Below are positions 35,208-43,476 of a stretch of 64,000 nucleotides of DNA, piece by piece; positions within the stretch are counted from its first letter, which is position 1, and the number at the start of each line of letters is the position of its first letter. Origin of the DNA: Bacteroidales bacterium (GTDB taxonomy: Bacteria > Bacteroidota > Bacteroidia > Bacteroidales > UBA932); contig JAFZRX010000002.1 of the NCBI GenBank assembly GCA_017619675.1, positions 1-64,000 on the forward strand, given 5' to 3'. Position numbers and translations under genes: made by a program. Under the pieces are notes generated by a model. It searched no databases. It was given only the letters and a program-made list of their open reading frames with translations, and was not told the DNA's origin.

Positions 35208-36247
35208 ACCTGAACCAATCAAAAGCGTCCATCCTGCTCATCTACACGGGAGGAACCATAGGGATGAAGGAAGACCCCGTGGACAAGGCCCTGCGGCCGT
35301 TCGACTTCGACCAGATTCTGTCGGAAGTCCCGGAACTGGGCAAGTTCGCCCTGAAGATAGATTCCTACACCTTCGACCCGCTCATCGACTCCTCAGACGT
35401 GGAGCCCGGGCTATGGATAGCGCTGGCCAAACTCATTGAAAAAGAGCATGACAACTACGACGGCTTCGTGATCCTTCACGGCACGGACACCATGGCCTAC
35501 TCCGCATCGGCCCTCAGTTTCATGCTGGAAGGCCTGGACAAGAGCGTAGTCTTCACCGGAAGCCAGCTGCCCATAAGCACGCTGCGCACGGACGGCAAGG
35601 AGAACCTTGTCTCGGCGGTTGAGATCGCCTCCGCCAAGGACGCGGAAGGCCGCTCGCGCGTGCCGGAGGTGGCGGTTTTCTTCGGCTCGCAGCTGCTTCG
35701 CGGAAACCGCACCACCAAGGCTGACTCCTCCAGTTTCAGCGCCTTCAAGTCTCCCAACTGCCCTCCCCTTGCGGAAGCGGGCATAAAGATAGTCTACAAC
35801 GACGCCATCATCCGCCGCCCGGCGCCGGGTGAGCCGTTCAGGATCAACACGGACCTGGACACTGCCGTGTCCGTCCTCAAGATCCATCCCGGGATCACAC
35901 CCAGCCTGGCTGAATACTTCCTCTGCGGCCCAAAGACACGGGCCTCCGTGATAGAGACCTACGGTTCCGGAAACGCCATCTCAAAGCCATGGTTTACCGA
36001 TATCGTGAGAAAGGCGGACGGGATGGGCAAGGTACTGGTGAACGTCACGCAGTGCATGGGAGGCTGCGTCGACATGGACCTTTACGCCACGGGAAAATCC
36101 CTCAAGCAGGCGGGCGTGGTGTCCGGTTATGACATTACCACGGAGTGCGCGCTGGCCAAACTGTTCTACCTTTTGGGCAAGTATCCGGACGCCTCAAAAA
36201 TAAAATCAAAGCTTGATGAAAATCTAAGAGGAGAAATCACAAAATAA
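35204..36247 (+). CDS. ansA: L-asparaginase, type I
   Basis: The protein has 347 residues and hydrolyses asparagine to aspartate and ammonia in the cytoplasm; no signal peptide. The first catalytic Thr is in IYTGGTIGM near 14, the second in LHGTDTMAYSA near 90, and the cytosolic-type tail has TTECALAKLFYLLG. Overlaps tatD by four bases. Asparaginyl-tRNA synthetase is encoded about 2.5 kb downstream, but in a separate transcription unit. Confidence 0.95.
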   Translation: MNLNQSKASILLIYTGGTIGMKEDPVDKALRPFDFDQILSEVPELGKFALKIDSYTFDPLIDSSDVEPGLWIALAKLIEKEHDNYDGFVILHGTDTMAYSASALSFMLEGLDKSVVFTGSQLPISTLRTDGKENLVSAVEIASAKDAEGRSRVPEVAVFFGSQLLRGNRTTKADSSSFSAFKSPNCPPLAEAGIKIVYNDAIIRRPAPGEPFRINTDLDTAVSVLKIHPGITPSLAEYFLCGPKTRASVIETYGSGNAISKPWFTDIVRKADGMGKVLVNVTQCMGGCVDMDLYATGKSLKQAGVVSGYDITTECALAKLFYLLGKYPDASKIKSKLDENLRGEITK

Positions 36248-36249
36248 AA

Positions 36250-36279
36250 TTGATAAATGAATTTTTTTTGCTAAATTGC
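36250..36279 (+). promoter_or_regulatory. Promoter of the exbB-exbD cluster
   Basis: TTG at 36250-36252, exactly 19 bases, then TAAATTGC at 36272-36279, a good fit to the full Bacteroidota promoter (TTTG-N19-TAnnTTTG) with one mismatch in the -7 box. The predicted leader is about 85 bases and AT-rich, unlike the short leaders elsewhere in the window. Confidence 0.6.
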
Positions 36280-36369
36280 ACCGGATTTCCAGACCCTGTC
36301 CGGATAGTTTGACGCACTGAATATTATAACTACTTAATATATTATTAATTAAAATCACAAAAGACGATT

Positions 36370-37152
36370 ATGAAAAAGATTTTCATGTTGTTAGCAGCCG
36401 CAGCCCTCATGCTCGTTTCTGCAAACATCGCCTCTGCTCGCACAGAGCAGATCGTTGCCCCTCAGGCAGCAGAAGCTGCAGATAGCGGCGAAATTGATCC
36501 GTTCAATGTAAAGTCTGAGGTTCCTCTCCATCAGGCTCTCAAGACCAAGTTCATCGAGGGTGGTGCAGGATTCATGTCCCTCATCATCATCTGCTTGATC
36601 ATCGGTCTCGCACTTGCTATTGAAAGGATTCTTTATTTGTCATTCTCAAAGACAAATGCCAAACGCCTTGTCGCAAAGGTTGAAAAAGCTCTCGAGGAGG
36701 GCGGAATCGAGGCTGCAAAGGACGTTTGCCGTAATACCCGCGGTCCTATCGCTTCTATCTTCTATCAGGGACTCCTCCGTTACGACCAGGGCCTTGACGT
36801 TGTAGAGAAGTCAGTTGTATCCTATGGCTCCGTTCAGATGAGCAACATGGAGAACGGTCTTACTTGGATTTCCCTCTTCATCGCCATCGCTCCTTCACTC
36901 GGATTCCTTGGAACCGTTATCGGTATGATCCAGGCCTTCGACGCCATCCAGGCTGCTGGAGATATTTCTCCTAACGTTGTTGCCGGTGGTATGAAGGTGG
37001 CCCTTATCACTACCGTAGGAGGTTTGATCGTTGCTATGATTCTTCAGGTGTTCTACAACTACATCCTCAGCAAGATTGACAATATCACCATTGACATGGA
37101 AGATGCTTCAATCAGCCTCATCGATGTACTTACAAAATACCAGAACAAGTAA
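36370..37152 (+). CDS. exbB: ExbB/TolQ-family proton channel protein
   Basis: The protein has 260 residues. It begins with a signal-like helix (MKKIFMLLAAAALMLVSANIASA), typical of the long Bacteroidota form, then has the three ExbB helices at about 67-88, 168-190 and 212-235. The proton-channel region reads LFIAIAPSLGFLGTVIGMIQAF followed by ALITTVGGLIVAM. With ExbD it uses the proton gradient to energise TonB-dependent outer-membrane transport. Codon use (GTT, GCT, CCT, CTC rich) differs from most neighbours and suggests high expression. Confidence 0.95.
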   Translation: MKKIFMLLAAAALMLVSANIASARTEQIVAPQAAEAADSGEIDPFNVKSEVPLHQALKTKFIEGGAGFMSLIIICLIIGLALAIERILYLSFSKTNAKRLVAKVEKALEEGGIEAAKDVCRNTRGPIASIFYQGLLRYDQGLDVVEKSVVSYGSVQMSNMENGLTWISLFIAIAPSLGFLGTVIGMIQAFDAIQAAGDISPNVVAGGMKVALITTVGGLIVAMILQVFYNYILSKIDNITIDMEDASISLIDVLTKYQNK

Positions 37153-37172
37153 TTATAGTTTAGACTTTCATA

Positions 37173-37613
37173 ATGAAAAATTATAGCAAAATATTCAAAT
37201 GGTTGATGATCGCGCTGATTGTTGTCAGTGTTGTCCTCCTTGTCCTTGGATTCGTAAAGGGCTTCGAGGCCAATGACGGCGCAGGCGTAGAGAATCTGCT
37301 GAGGTGGGCTTACGTAATGCTCGGCCTTGCAGTTTTCGCCGCCATCATAGTCAGCGCCATAGTAGGCTTCATCAACAATCCGAAGAGCGTCATTAAGCTC
37401 CTTATCGGTTTGGTGGCCGTTGCAGCCGTTTGCTTTGTGGTATACCTGGTATCCAAGGGCAACCCTGCAGTAGGCCTTACAGTGGACCAGCCAAGCGCAT
37501 CAACGCTTAAGTTCACTGACACTATCCTCAACCTTACCTACCTTGTCGGCGGCGTTGCAATCGCTTCCATCATCCTCGGTGAGGTAATATCGGCTATCCG
37601 CAATAGAAAATAG
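37173..37613 (+). CDS. Small four-helix membrane protein inside the exb cluster
   Basis: The protein has 146 residues with hydrophobic segments at about 8-28, 45-65, 70-92 and 118-138, a short polar periplasmic loop (SKGNPAVGLTVDQPSAS) and basic ends. No known motif. It sits 20 bases after exbB and 8 bases before the first exbD, so it is co-expressed with the energy-transducing complex. It may be an accessory subunit; this is position-based inference. Confidence 0.8.
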   Translation: MKNYSKIFKWLMIALIVVSVVLLVLGFVKGFEANDGAGVENLLRWAYVMLGLAVFAAIIVSAIVGFINNPKSVIKLLIGLVAVAAVCFVVYLVSKGNPAVGLTVDQPSASTLKFTDTILNLTYLVGGVAIASIILGEVISAIRNRK

Positions 37614-37621
37614 ATTAGGTT

Positions 37622-38200
37622 ATGGCTAAAAAGAAAACACCTGCGATTAATTCGAGTTCAACGGCAGACATCGCGTTCCTCCTTCTGTGCTACTTCCTCA
37701 TGACCACAACCATGGGATCACAGACCGGTCTGTCACGCCTTCTGCCCCCTATGCCTGATCCTAATCAGAAAGTTGAGGACCAGCAGGTTAACCGCCGCAA
37801 CATTATCGTTGTCAGGGTTAACGCAGCAAACAACGTTCTCGCCGGAAGTGAACCTATAGCCGTAAGCCAGCTCAAAGATAAAGTAAAGGAATTCCTCACC
37901 AACCCTTATAACGATCCCAATCTTCCTGAGAAGACCCCGACCGACATTGAGGGATTTGGTACCTACAACGTTTCCAAGGGAGTTATCTCACTGCAGAATG
38001 ACCGAGGAACAAGTTACTACCAGTACATTGCCGTACAGAACGAGATCGTAAAGGCCATTGACGAACTTCGCGACGAGTTCTCATACAGCAACTACGGAAA
38101 ACCTTTTATCAGGCTCACCGACGACCAGCAGAGCATTGTCAAGAAGGCAGTGCCGCAGAACATCTCAGAGGCCGAGCCTAAGGATGTATCCAAGAAATAA
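37622..38200 (+). CDS. ExbD-family protein (first of two)
   Basis: The protein has 192 residues. The short cytosolic start is followed by one helix (about 16-36) that begins SSTADIAFLLLCYFLM, in which the Asp is the essential proton-carrying residue of ExbD. The long periplasmic part (about 40-192) is typical of the larger Bacteroidota form and is rich in Asn, Gln and Pro. It works with ExbB and the second ExbD. Confidence 0.93.
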   Translation: MAKKKTPAINSSSTADIAFLLLCYFLMTTTMGSQTGLSRLLPPMPDPNQKVEDQQVNRRNIIVVRVNAANNVLAGSEPIAVSQLKDKVKEFLTNPYNDPNLPEKTPTDIEGFGTYNVSKGVISLQNDRGTSYYQYIAVQNEIVKAIDELRDEFSYSNYGKPFIRLTDDQQSIVKKAVPQNISEAEPKDVSKK

Positions 38201-38205
38201 TCATC

Positions 38206-38212
38206 AAGGAGG
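38206..38212 (+). promoter_or_regulatory. Shine-Dalgarno sequence AAGGAGG of the second exbD
   Basis: A complete AAGGAGG lies 7 bases before the ATG at 38220. Nearly all other genes in the window lack one, so it stands out and fixes the start over the longer open frame from 38058. Confidence 0.8.
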
Positions 38213-38219
38213 AAAAGTT

Positions 38220-38690
38220 ATGTCAAAATTCGGTGGAAGTAGAAATAACAAAGAGGTTCCGGGAATCTCCTCTGGATCTCTTTCCGATATCGTGTTCATG
38301 CTTTTGTTCTTCTTCATGGTTACAACACAGATGCGTGAAAGCGAGAACAAGGTTGTCATCAAGCTTCCTGAGGCTTCACAGTCTGTAAAGCTTGAGAGAA
38401 AGGACCTTGCTTCATACATCAACATCGGTACCCCTACCAGGCAGTATCAGGCCCAGTACGGTACAGATGCCCGTATCCAGCTGAACGACTCTTTCAAGAC
38501 CACGGATGACATCCGCGACTTTATCGCCGCAGAGCGCGAGAGTATGAGCGAAGGCGACCGCAACTTCATGACAACTGTCATCAGGGCGGACGAAGACGTC
38601 AGAATGGGTATCATTACAGATGTTAAGCAGGAGCTCAGACGCTGCTCCGCGCTTAGGATCATGTATCAGGCCCGAAAAGCTGCAGAATAA
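38220..38690 (+). CDS. exbD: ExbD-family protein (second of two)
   Basis: The protein has 156 residues from ATG 38220. The single helix (about 17-40) starts SSGSLSDIVFMLLFFFMV with the conserved proton-carrying Asp. The periplasmic domain ends in DVKQELRRCSALRIMYQARK. Two different ExbD proteins next to one ExbB are usual in Bacteroidota and suggest a mixed ExbD dimer. A strong terminator follows, so the cluster ends here and the TonB-like gene 2 kb on is separate. Confidence 0.94.
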   Translation: MSKFGGSRNNKEVPGISSGSLSDIVFMLLFFFMVTTQMRESENKVVIKLPEASQSVKLERKDLASYINIGTPTRQYQAQYGTDARIQLNDSFKTTDDIRDFIAAERESMSEGDRNFMTTVIRADEDVRMGIITDVKQELRRCSALRIMYQARKAAE

Positions 38691-38713
38691 AACTGCAACT
38701 TACCTTATATTCT

Positions 38714-38743
38714 AAAAGGCCGCGAGCTTACTCGCGGCCTTTT
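38714..38743 (+). terminator. Intrinsic terminator after the exb cluster
   Basis: AAAAGGCCGCGAG-CTTA-CTCGCGGCCTTTT is a perfect 13-bp stem with a four-base loop and an A run and T run on the two sides. Confidence 0.92.
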
Positions 38744-38764
38744 GAATGAAACAATTTTTAAATT

Positions 38765-40159
38765 ATGGAAAGGACAAAGATCAAAGAACTTTTACTTGCC
38801 ACGCCGGGACAGAAGGTCCTGGCAAAAGGATGGGTCAGGACCAAGAGGGGCAACAAGGAGATTGCCTTCATAGCCCTCAATGACGGTTCCACCATCAACA
38901 ACATACAGATAGTAGTGAACAAGGCTGAGATAGACCCCGCTGTCCTGGCCAAGGTTACGACAGGCGCCTGCATAGGCGTTTGCGGAGACCTTGTGGAGTC
39001 CGTGGGAAGCGGACAGGCAGTGGAGATCCAGGCAAGTGAAATTGAGATTTACGGGGAATGTGACCCTATGCGCTACCCTCTCCAGAAGAAGGACACCTCC
39101 TTTGAATACCTGCGCAGCGTCGCGCACATGAGGATGCGTACTAACACATTCGGAGCGGTTCTCAGGATAAGGAACCAGATGGCTTTCGCAATCCACGAGT
39201 ATTTCCACTCCAAGGGTTTCGTGTATATCAACACCCCTATAATCACAGCGTCTGACTGCGAGGGAGCAGGCCAGATGTTCCAGGTGACCACACTTGACCT
39301 GGAGAACGTTCCAAAGAACAAGAAGGGCGGAATTGACTTCACCAAGGACTTCTTTGGGAAGCAGACGTCCCTTACGGTGAGCGGACAGCTTGAAGGCGAA
39401 CTGGGAGCCACGGCCCTGGGAGAGATCTACACCTTCGGCCCCACTTTCCGTGCCGAGAATTCGAACACCCCAAGGCATCTCGCGGAGTTTTGGATGATTG
39501 AACCGGAGATGGCTTTCTACGATATCAAAGACAACATGGACCTGGCGGAAGATTTCATCAAGCATCTGGTGAAATACGCCCTTGACAACTGCTGGGACGA
39601 CATCAAGTTCCTCAACGACCGCTACGACAACGAACTTATCGACCGCCTCAAGAGCGTGATAGGTACGGAATTCGTACGTCTGGAGTACACTGAGGGAATC
39701 AAGATCCTGGAGAAGGCAGTGGCTGACGGAACACAGTTCGAGTATCCGGTATCCTGGGGCATCGACCTCCAGAGCGAGCACGAGCGCTACCTGGTGGAGA
39801 AGCACTTCGGCAAGCCGGTAATCCTTACGGGCTATCCAAAGGACATCAAGGCCTTTTACATGAAGCAGAACGAAGACGGCAAGACCGTACGCGCAATGGA
39901 CGTGCTGTTCCCCAAGATCGGCGAGATCATCGGCGGATCGGAGAGGGAGGCTTCCCTTGAAAAACTGGAGAAGAGGATTGACGAGCTGCACATGAGCCGC
40001 ACCAACCTGGAGTGGTACATTGACACCCGCCGCTTCGGCTCCTGCCCCCACAGCGGCTTCGGACTGGGATTCGAGCGCCTGCTGCTGTTCGTTACGGGAA
40101 TGCAGAACATCCGTGACGTGATACCGTTCCCACGTACACCTAAGAACGCAGATTATTAA
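38765..40159 (+). CDS. asnS: Asparaginyl-tRNA synthetase
   Basis: The protein has 464 residues. An N-terminal OB-fold anticodon domain ([18 protein letters not shown]) is followed by the class II catalytic core: [19 protein letters not shown], motif 2 [23 protein letters not shown] and motif 3 [16 protein letters not shown]. The LEFWMIEPE region and C-terminal [11 protein letters not shown] are the asparaginyl rather than aspartyl type. It is the first gene after the terminator and is followed by udk at 5 bases. Confidence 0.97.
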   Translation: MERTKIKELLLATPGQKVLAKGWVRTKRGNKEIAFIALNDGSTINNIQIVVNKAEIDPAVLAKVTTGACIGVCGDLVESVGSGQAVEIQASEIEIYGECDPMRYPLQKKDTSFEYLRSVAHMRMRTNTFGAVLRIRNQMAFAIHEYFHSKGFVYINTPIITASDCEGAGQMFQVTTLDLENVPKNKKGGIDFTKDFFGKQTSLTVSGQLEGELGATALGEIYTFGPTFRAENSNTPRHLAEFWMIEPEMAFYDIKDNMDLAEDFIKHLVKYALDNCWDDIKFLNDRYDNELIDRLKSVIGTEFVRLEYTEGIKILEKAVADGTQFEYPVSWGIDLQSEHERYLVEKHFGKPVILTGYPKDIKAFYMKQNEDGKTVRAMDVLFPKIGEIIGGSEREASLEKLEKRIDELHMSRTNLEWYIDTRRFGSCPHSGFGLGFERLLLFVTGMQNIRDVIPFPRTPKNADY

Positions 40160-40164
40160 CAGAT

Positions 40165-40776
40165 ATGCTAGTAATTGGAATAGCCGGAGGATCCGGAAGC
40201 GGCAAGACCACCGTTGTAAAGGCCATTTGCGAGAAACTTGACAAGAAAGTCGTAGTTATCCCTCAGGACTGCTACTACAAAGACTCCAGCGACCTTACGG
40301 ACGAGGAAAAACGCGTCCACAACTTTGACCACCCTGATTCCATAGAATGGGATCTCCTGTGCAGCCAGCTGAAGGACCTGAAGGCGGGCAAGACCATTGA
40401 GCAGCCTGTCTACTCCTTCATATCTTGCACCAGATCAAAGACGGAGAAGACCATTGTCAAGCCTGCGGACGTTATCATCATTGAAGGCATCCTCATTTTC
40501 ACCTGCAAGCCCCTTCGCAACCAGATGGACATAAAGGTTTTCGTGGACGCCGACGACGATGACCGCCTGATGCGCGTGATGGAAAGGGATATTTCCGAGC
40601 GCGGCAAGGACGTGCATTGGGTAATAGAGCGTTACTCACGCACCGTAAAGCCAATGTATCTGCAGTTCATTGAGCCAAGCAAGCGCTACGCGGATATCAT
40701 TATCCCTCAGGGTGGTCACAACAAGGTAGCCATTGACATGCTCACCGCAACGGTGGAACAGTATCTTAACAAGTAA
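40165..40776 (+). CDS. udk: Uridine kinase
   Basis: The protein has 203 residues and phosphorylates uridine or cytidine in pyrimidine salvage. The P-loop GIAGGSGSGKTT is at 5-16, and the conserved QDCYYKD, NFDHPDSIEWDLL and VIIIEGILIF motifs are in place. Downstream of asnS by 5 bases and upstream of the TonB-like gene by 8 bases, so the three form one operon. Confidence 0.96.
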   Translation: MLVIGIAGGSGSGKTTVVKAICEKLDKKVVVIPQDCYYKDSSDLTDEEKRVHNFDHPDSIEWDLLCSQLKDLKAGKTIEQPVYSFISCTRSKTEKTIVKPADVIIIEGILIFTCKPLRNQMDIKVFVDADDDDRLMRVMERDISERGKDVHWVIERYSRTVKPMYLQFIEPSKRYADIIIPQGGHNKVAIDMLTATVEQYLNK

Positions 40777-40784
40777 GCCATAAA

Positions 40785-41507
40785 GTGCGTTTACACAAGG
40801 AAGACAGAGCCGGGATATACGGCACCGTGATATTCCACCTCGCGGTGCTGGTTATCCTGCTGGTCTGCCAGATCGGCTATTCCCTGCGGGGGGAAAACTC
40901 TTTCATACTTGATTTTTCCAAACAGGAAGAAATAGAAAGGATTCAGCAGGAGGAGATGTTCAAGGAGGATATCTCCTCCCGCATTGATGAACTGCTGGCC
41001 GCGTCTGCGGCCGGACAGATCAACGTGCGCAACATTGCCGTGGACAGGGGCGCCCTGCGCGACGACCGCGGCACTGATGCGCAGAAGTTGTATGAGGACG
41101 CCGCGCGCCTACAGCAGGAGCTGGAGAGCGGCTTCGAGCTGCCCAAGCCGGAGGACGGGCTTGCAAGCGTGCAGGAGGTCACTCCTGCGGCGCAGGACAA
41201 GCCCAAGGCCGAGACGCAGGAATACCAGGGCCCGTCCGTGGTCTCCTATTCGCTGGACGGACGGAAGGCCAGCCACCTTTCCATCCCCGCATACAGATGC
41301 ATGGGAGCGGGAATGGTAACGGTTATCATTACCGTAAATCCAAGGGGTGACGTCATAAATGCAAAGGTCCAGGAAGAAGCATCTTCACCGGACCAGTGTC
41401 TCAGGGAATTCGCCGTCAGGGCGGCGCGTCTCTCAAAGTTTTCTTCTTCTACCAGCGCTCCTGACAGGCAGATGGGAGATATCATCTACCAGTTTATAGC
41501 GCAGTAG
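40785..41507 (+). CDS. TonB-like protein
   Basis: The protein has 240 residues from a GTG start 8 bases after udk; no closer ATG fits. One membrane helix lies at about 12-33, followed by a charged coiled-coil and linker region (about 40-150) and a C-terminal TonB-like domain (MVTVIITVNPRGDVINAKV, then CLREFAVRAARLSKF). It could transmit energy from the ExbB/ExbD complex, or serve as a structural protein. The end overlaps the convergent protease gene by 14 bases. Confidence 0.82.
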   Translation: MRLHKEDRAGIYGTVIFHLAVLVILLVCQIGYSLRGENSFILDFSKQEEIERIQQEEMFKEDISSRIDELLAASAAGQINVRNIAVDRGALRDDRGTDAQKLYEDAARLQQELESGFELPKPEDGLASVQEVTPAAQDKPKAETQEYQGPSVVSYSLDGRKASHLSIPAYRCMGAGMVTVIITVNPRGDVINAKVQEEASSPDQCLREFAVRAARLSKFSSSTSAPDRQMGDIIYQFIAQ

Positions 41508-43065
41508 CCACATCTACCATATCGTCTATATCCAGATACAGGTGATAGAACGCCTGGTCTCCAAGTTTTGAATAACGGCCTACCAGGGCCCTTATCTGGG
41601 GCATCATATAGTACTCGGACGCCTCCCACTCCCCTTCTGCCGGAACCAGTTCGTCCTTGCTTGCGGCAAAGTCCAGGAACGCCTTATCAAGCTTGTTGGC
41701 GTCCAGGTACTTGAGCAACTTGCCGTAATCGTCTATCACGCTCAGCTCGCGCTTATGATTGTCAAAGAAGTACGAGGCAAAGCGCATCGGAGTGGCTTTC
41801 CTGGAACAGTTTGAATAGAATGTGGAGGCCTTGGTTGTGTCCAGCGGCACGAATACGTCCGGGACAATTCCTCCGCCGCCGTATACGGCCCTGCCGCCAA
41901 CGGTGTAGAACTCTTCGTCCTTATTCACCTTTATGCTGTCCGCGTCGGTGAGCTCGCCGGTCTCGTATCTCTTGTAGATATCGTACTGATAATCATCGGA
42001 ATACGGCTTCTGGATGCAGCGTCCGGACGGGGTGTAGAAACGGGCTACGGTGAGCCTGATTCCGGAACCGTCGCTGAAATAGATAGGCTCCTGTACCAGT
42101 CCCTTTCCAAAGGAACGGCGGCCCACTATCAGGCCCCTGTCGTTGTCCTGGATGGCTCCGGAGAATATCTCGCTGGAGGAGGCGGTGCCTTCGTCAATCA
42201 GGACAGTGAGTTTCACGTCCTTGAGGATGCCGCGGCCGTCAGCCTCGTAGGTTTCCCTCTCGCGGTGAAGACCTTCCATATACACGATGTTCCTGCCCTT
42301 CTCCAGGAAGAGGTTGGAAAGGTTCAAGGCCTGGTCAAAATAGCCTCCGGTATTGTCCCTGAGGTCAAATATCAGATAGGTCATGCCCTGGTCAAGCAGG
42401 TTCTTGCTGGCTGTAACGAACTCCTGGGTGGTTGTCCTGGTGAATTTCTCCAGTTTGATGTAACCTGTAGTGTCATTGATCATGAATGCGGCGTCCACGC
42501 TGTTTACAGGTATCTTTCCGCGGGTTATCTCAAACGGGATCACCTCTCCGTCACGCATTACGGTAACGGTAACCTTTGTTCCGGCCTGGCCCTTCATCCT
42601 GGCAACCATGCTGTCCTGTGGGAAATTTACACCGGCTATCACTTCCTCGTCCACTTTCAGGAGCCTGTCTCCCTGCTGGAGGCCTGTCTTGTCAGACGGG
42701 CCGCCGGCTATTACCTCCATTACAATGGCTGTATCGTTGGGAACGTTGAACTGTATGCCGATGCCGTCGAATCCTCCTGCCAGTTCGGTCTCGCTCTCCT
42801 TGAGCGTAACCGGCGGAAGATACATGGAATGCGGGTCAAGGGCGGAAAGCGCCGCAGAGGCGGCGGCCTCAGTCACTGAATTGTAATCTACGTCTTCTAC
42901 GTAGTTCTCGCTGATCTGCTGCAGGATGAGTTCCAGTTTCTGCCAGTCGTCATGGCTGACGCGCAGTTTCTTTTCCCTGCCTTGTATTGCATTGACTGTA
43001 ACGGCCAGCATAACCCCCAGGACTATGCCCAGCACGGCCGTTATCAGGGCTGTGTTCTTCTTCAT
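41494..43065 (-). CDS. C-terminal processing peptidase (S41 family)
   Basis: The protein has 523 residues. A single N-terminal membrane anchor (about 7-27) is followed by a helical lid part, a PDZ domain (about 75-165, DGIGIQFNV, GLQQGDRLLKVDE) and the S41 protease core. The catalytic Ser is in GTASSSEIFSGAIQD and the Lys in RSFGKGLVQEP. It trims or degrades exported proteins in the periplasm. Follows the dCMP deaminase by 5 bases. Confidence 0.95.
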   Translation of the reverse strand: MKKNTALITAVLGIVLGVMLAVTVNAIQGREKKLRVSHDDWQKLELILQQISENYVEDVDYNSVTEAAASAALSALDPHSMYLPPVTLKESETELAGGFDGIGIQFNVPNDTAIVMEVIAGGPSDKTGLQQGDRLLKVDEEVIAGVNFPQDSMVARMKGQAGTKVTVTVMRDGEVIPFEITRGKIPVNSVDAAFMINDTTGYIKLEKFTRTTTQEFVTASKNLLDQGMTYLIFDLRDNTGGYFDQALNLSNLFLEKGRNIVYMEGLHRERETYEADGRGILKDVKLTVLIDEGTASSSEIFSGAIQDNDRGLIVGRRSFGKGLVQEPIYFSDGSGIRLTVARFYTPSGRCIQKPYSDDYQYDIYKRYETGELTDADSIKVNKDEEFYTVGGRAVYGGGGIVPDVFVPLDTTKASTFYSNCSRKATPMRFASYFFDNHKRELSVIDDYGKLLKYLDANKLDKAFLDFAASKDELVPAEGEWEASEYYMMPQIRALVGRYSKLGDQAFYHLYLDIDDMVDVATAL

Positions 43066-43070
43066 CTTCT

Positions 43071-43475
43071 CTAATCAACTTTTTCCACCTCTATCCCTGC
43101 CCTCTTCAGAAGGTCTATTCCGTCCGTAAGGCGATACTCATCGCGATACACCACCCTCTTGATTCCGGCCTGGATGATGAGCTTGGAGCACTCTATGCAC
43201 GGCGATGCGGTCACGTAAAGCGTGGCGCCCTCGCTGCTGTTGCCGCTCATGGCAACTTTTGTGATGGCATTGGCTTCCGCGTGAAGCACATACGGCTTGG
43301 TAATGCCGTTTTCGTCCTCGCAGACGTTCTCGAAGCCAGACGGAGTCCCGTTGTAGCCATCGGAGATTATCATCTTGTCCTTGACGATGAGCGCACCCAC
43401 CTGGCGGCGCTTGCAATAGGAATTCTGCGCCCAGATGGCGGCCATCTGTATGTAACTGTGGTCGAACTTGTTCAT
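43071..43475 (-). CDS. dCMP deaminase-family protein
   Basis: The protein has 134 residues from ATG 43475; the upstream frame belongs to the previous gene. Zinc ligands and catalytic Glu are seen in HAEANA (near 75) and PCIEC (near 100), the CDA-superfamily pattern. ICP-like KRRQVGALIVKD and YNGTPSGFEN are typical of dCMP deaminase, which turns dCMP to dUMP for dTTP synthesis. It lies one base after the acyl-CoA ligase stop and 5 bases before the S41 protease start. Confidence 0.93.
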   Translation of the reverse strand: MNKFDHSYIQMAAIWAQNSYCKRRQVGALIVKDKMIISDGYNGTPSGFENVCEDENGITKPYVLHAEANAITKVAMSGNSSEGATLYVTASPCIECSKLIIQAGIKRVVYRDEYRLTDGIDLLKRAGIEVEKVD

Positions 43476-43476
43476 C

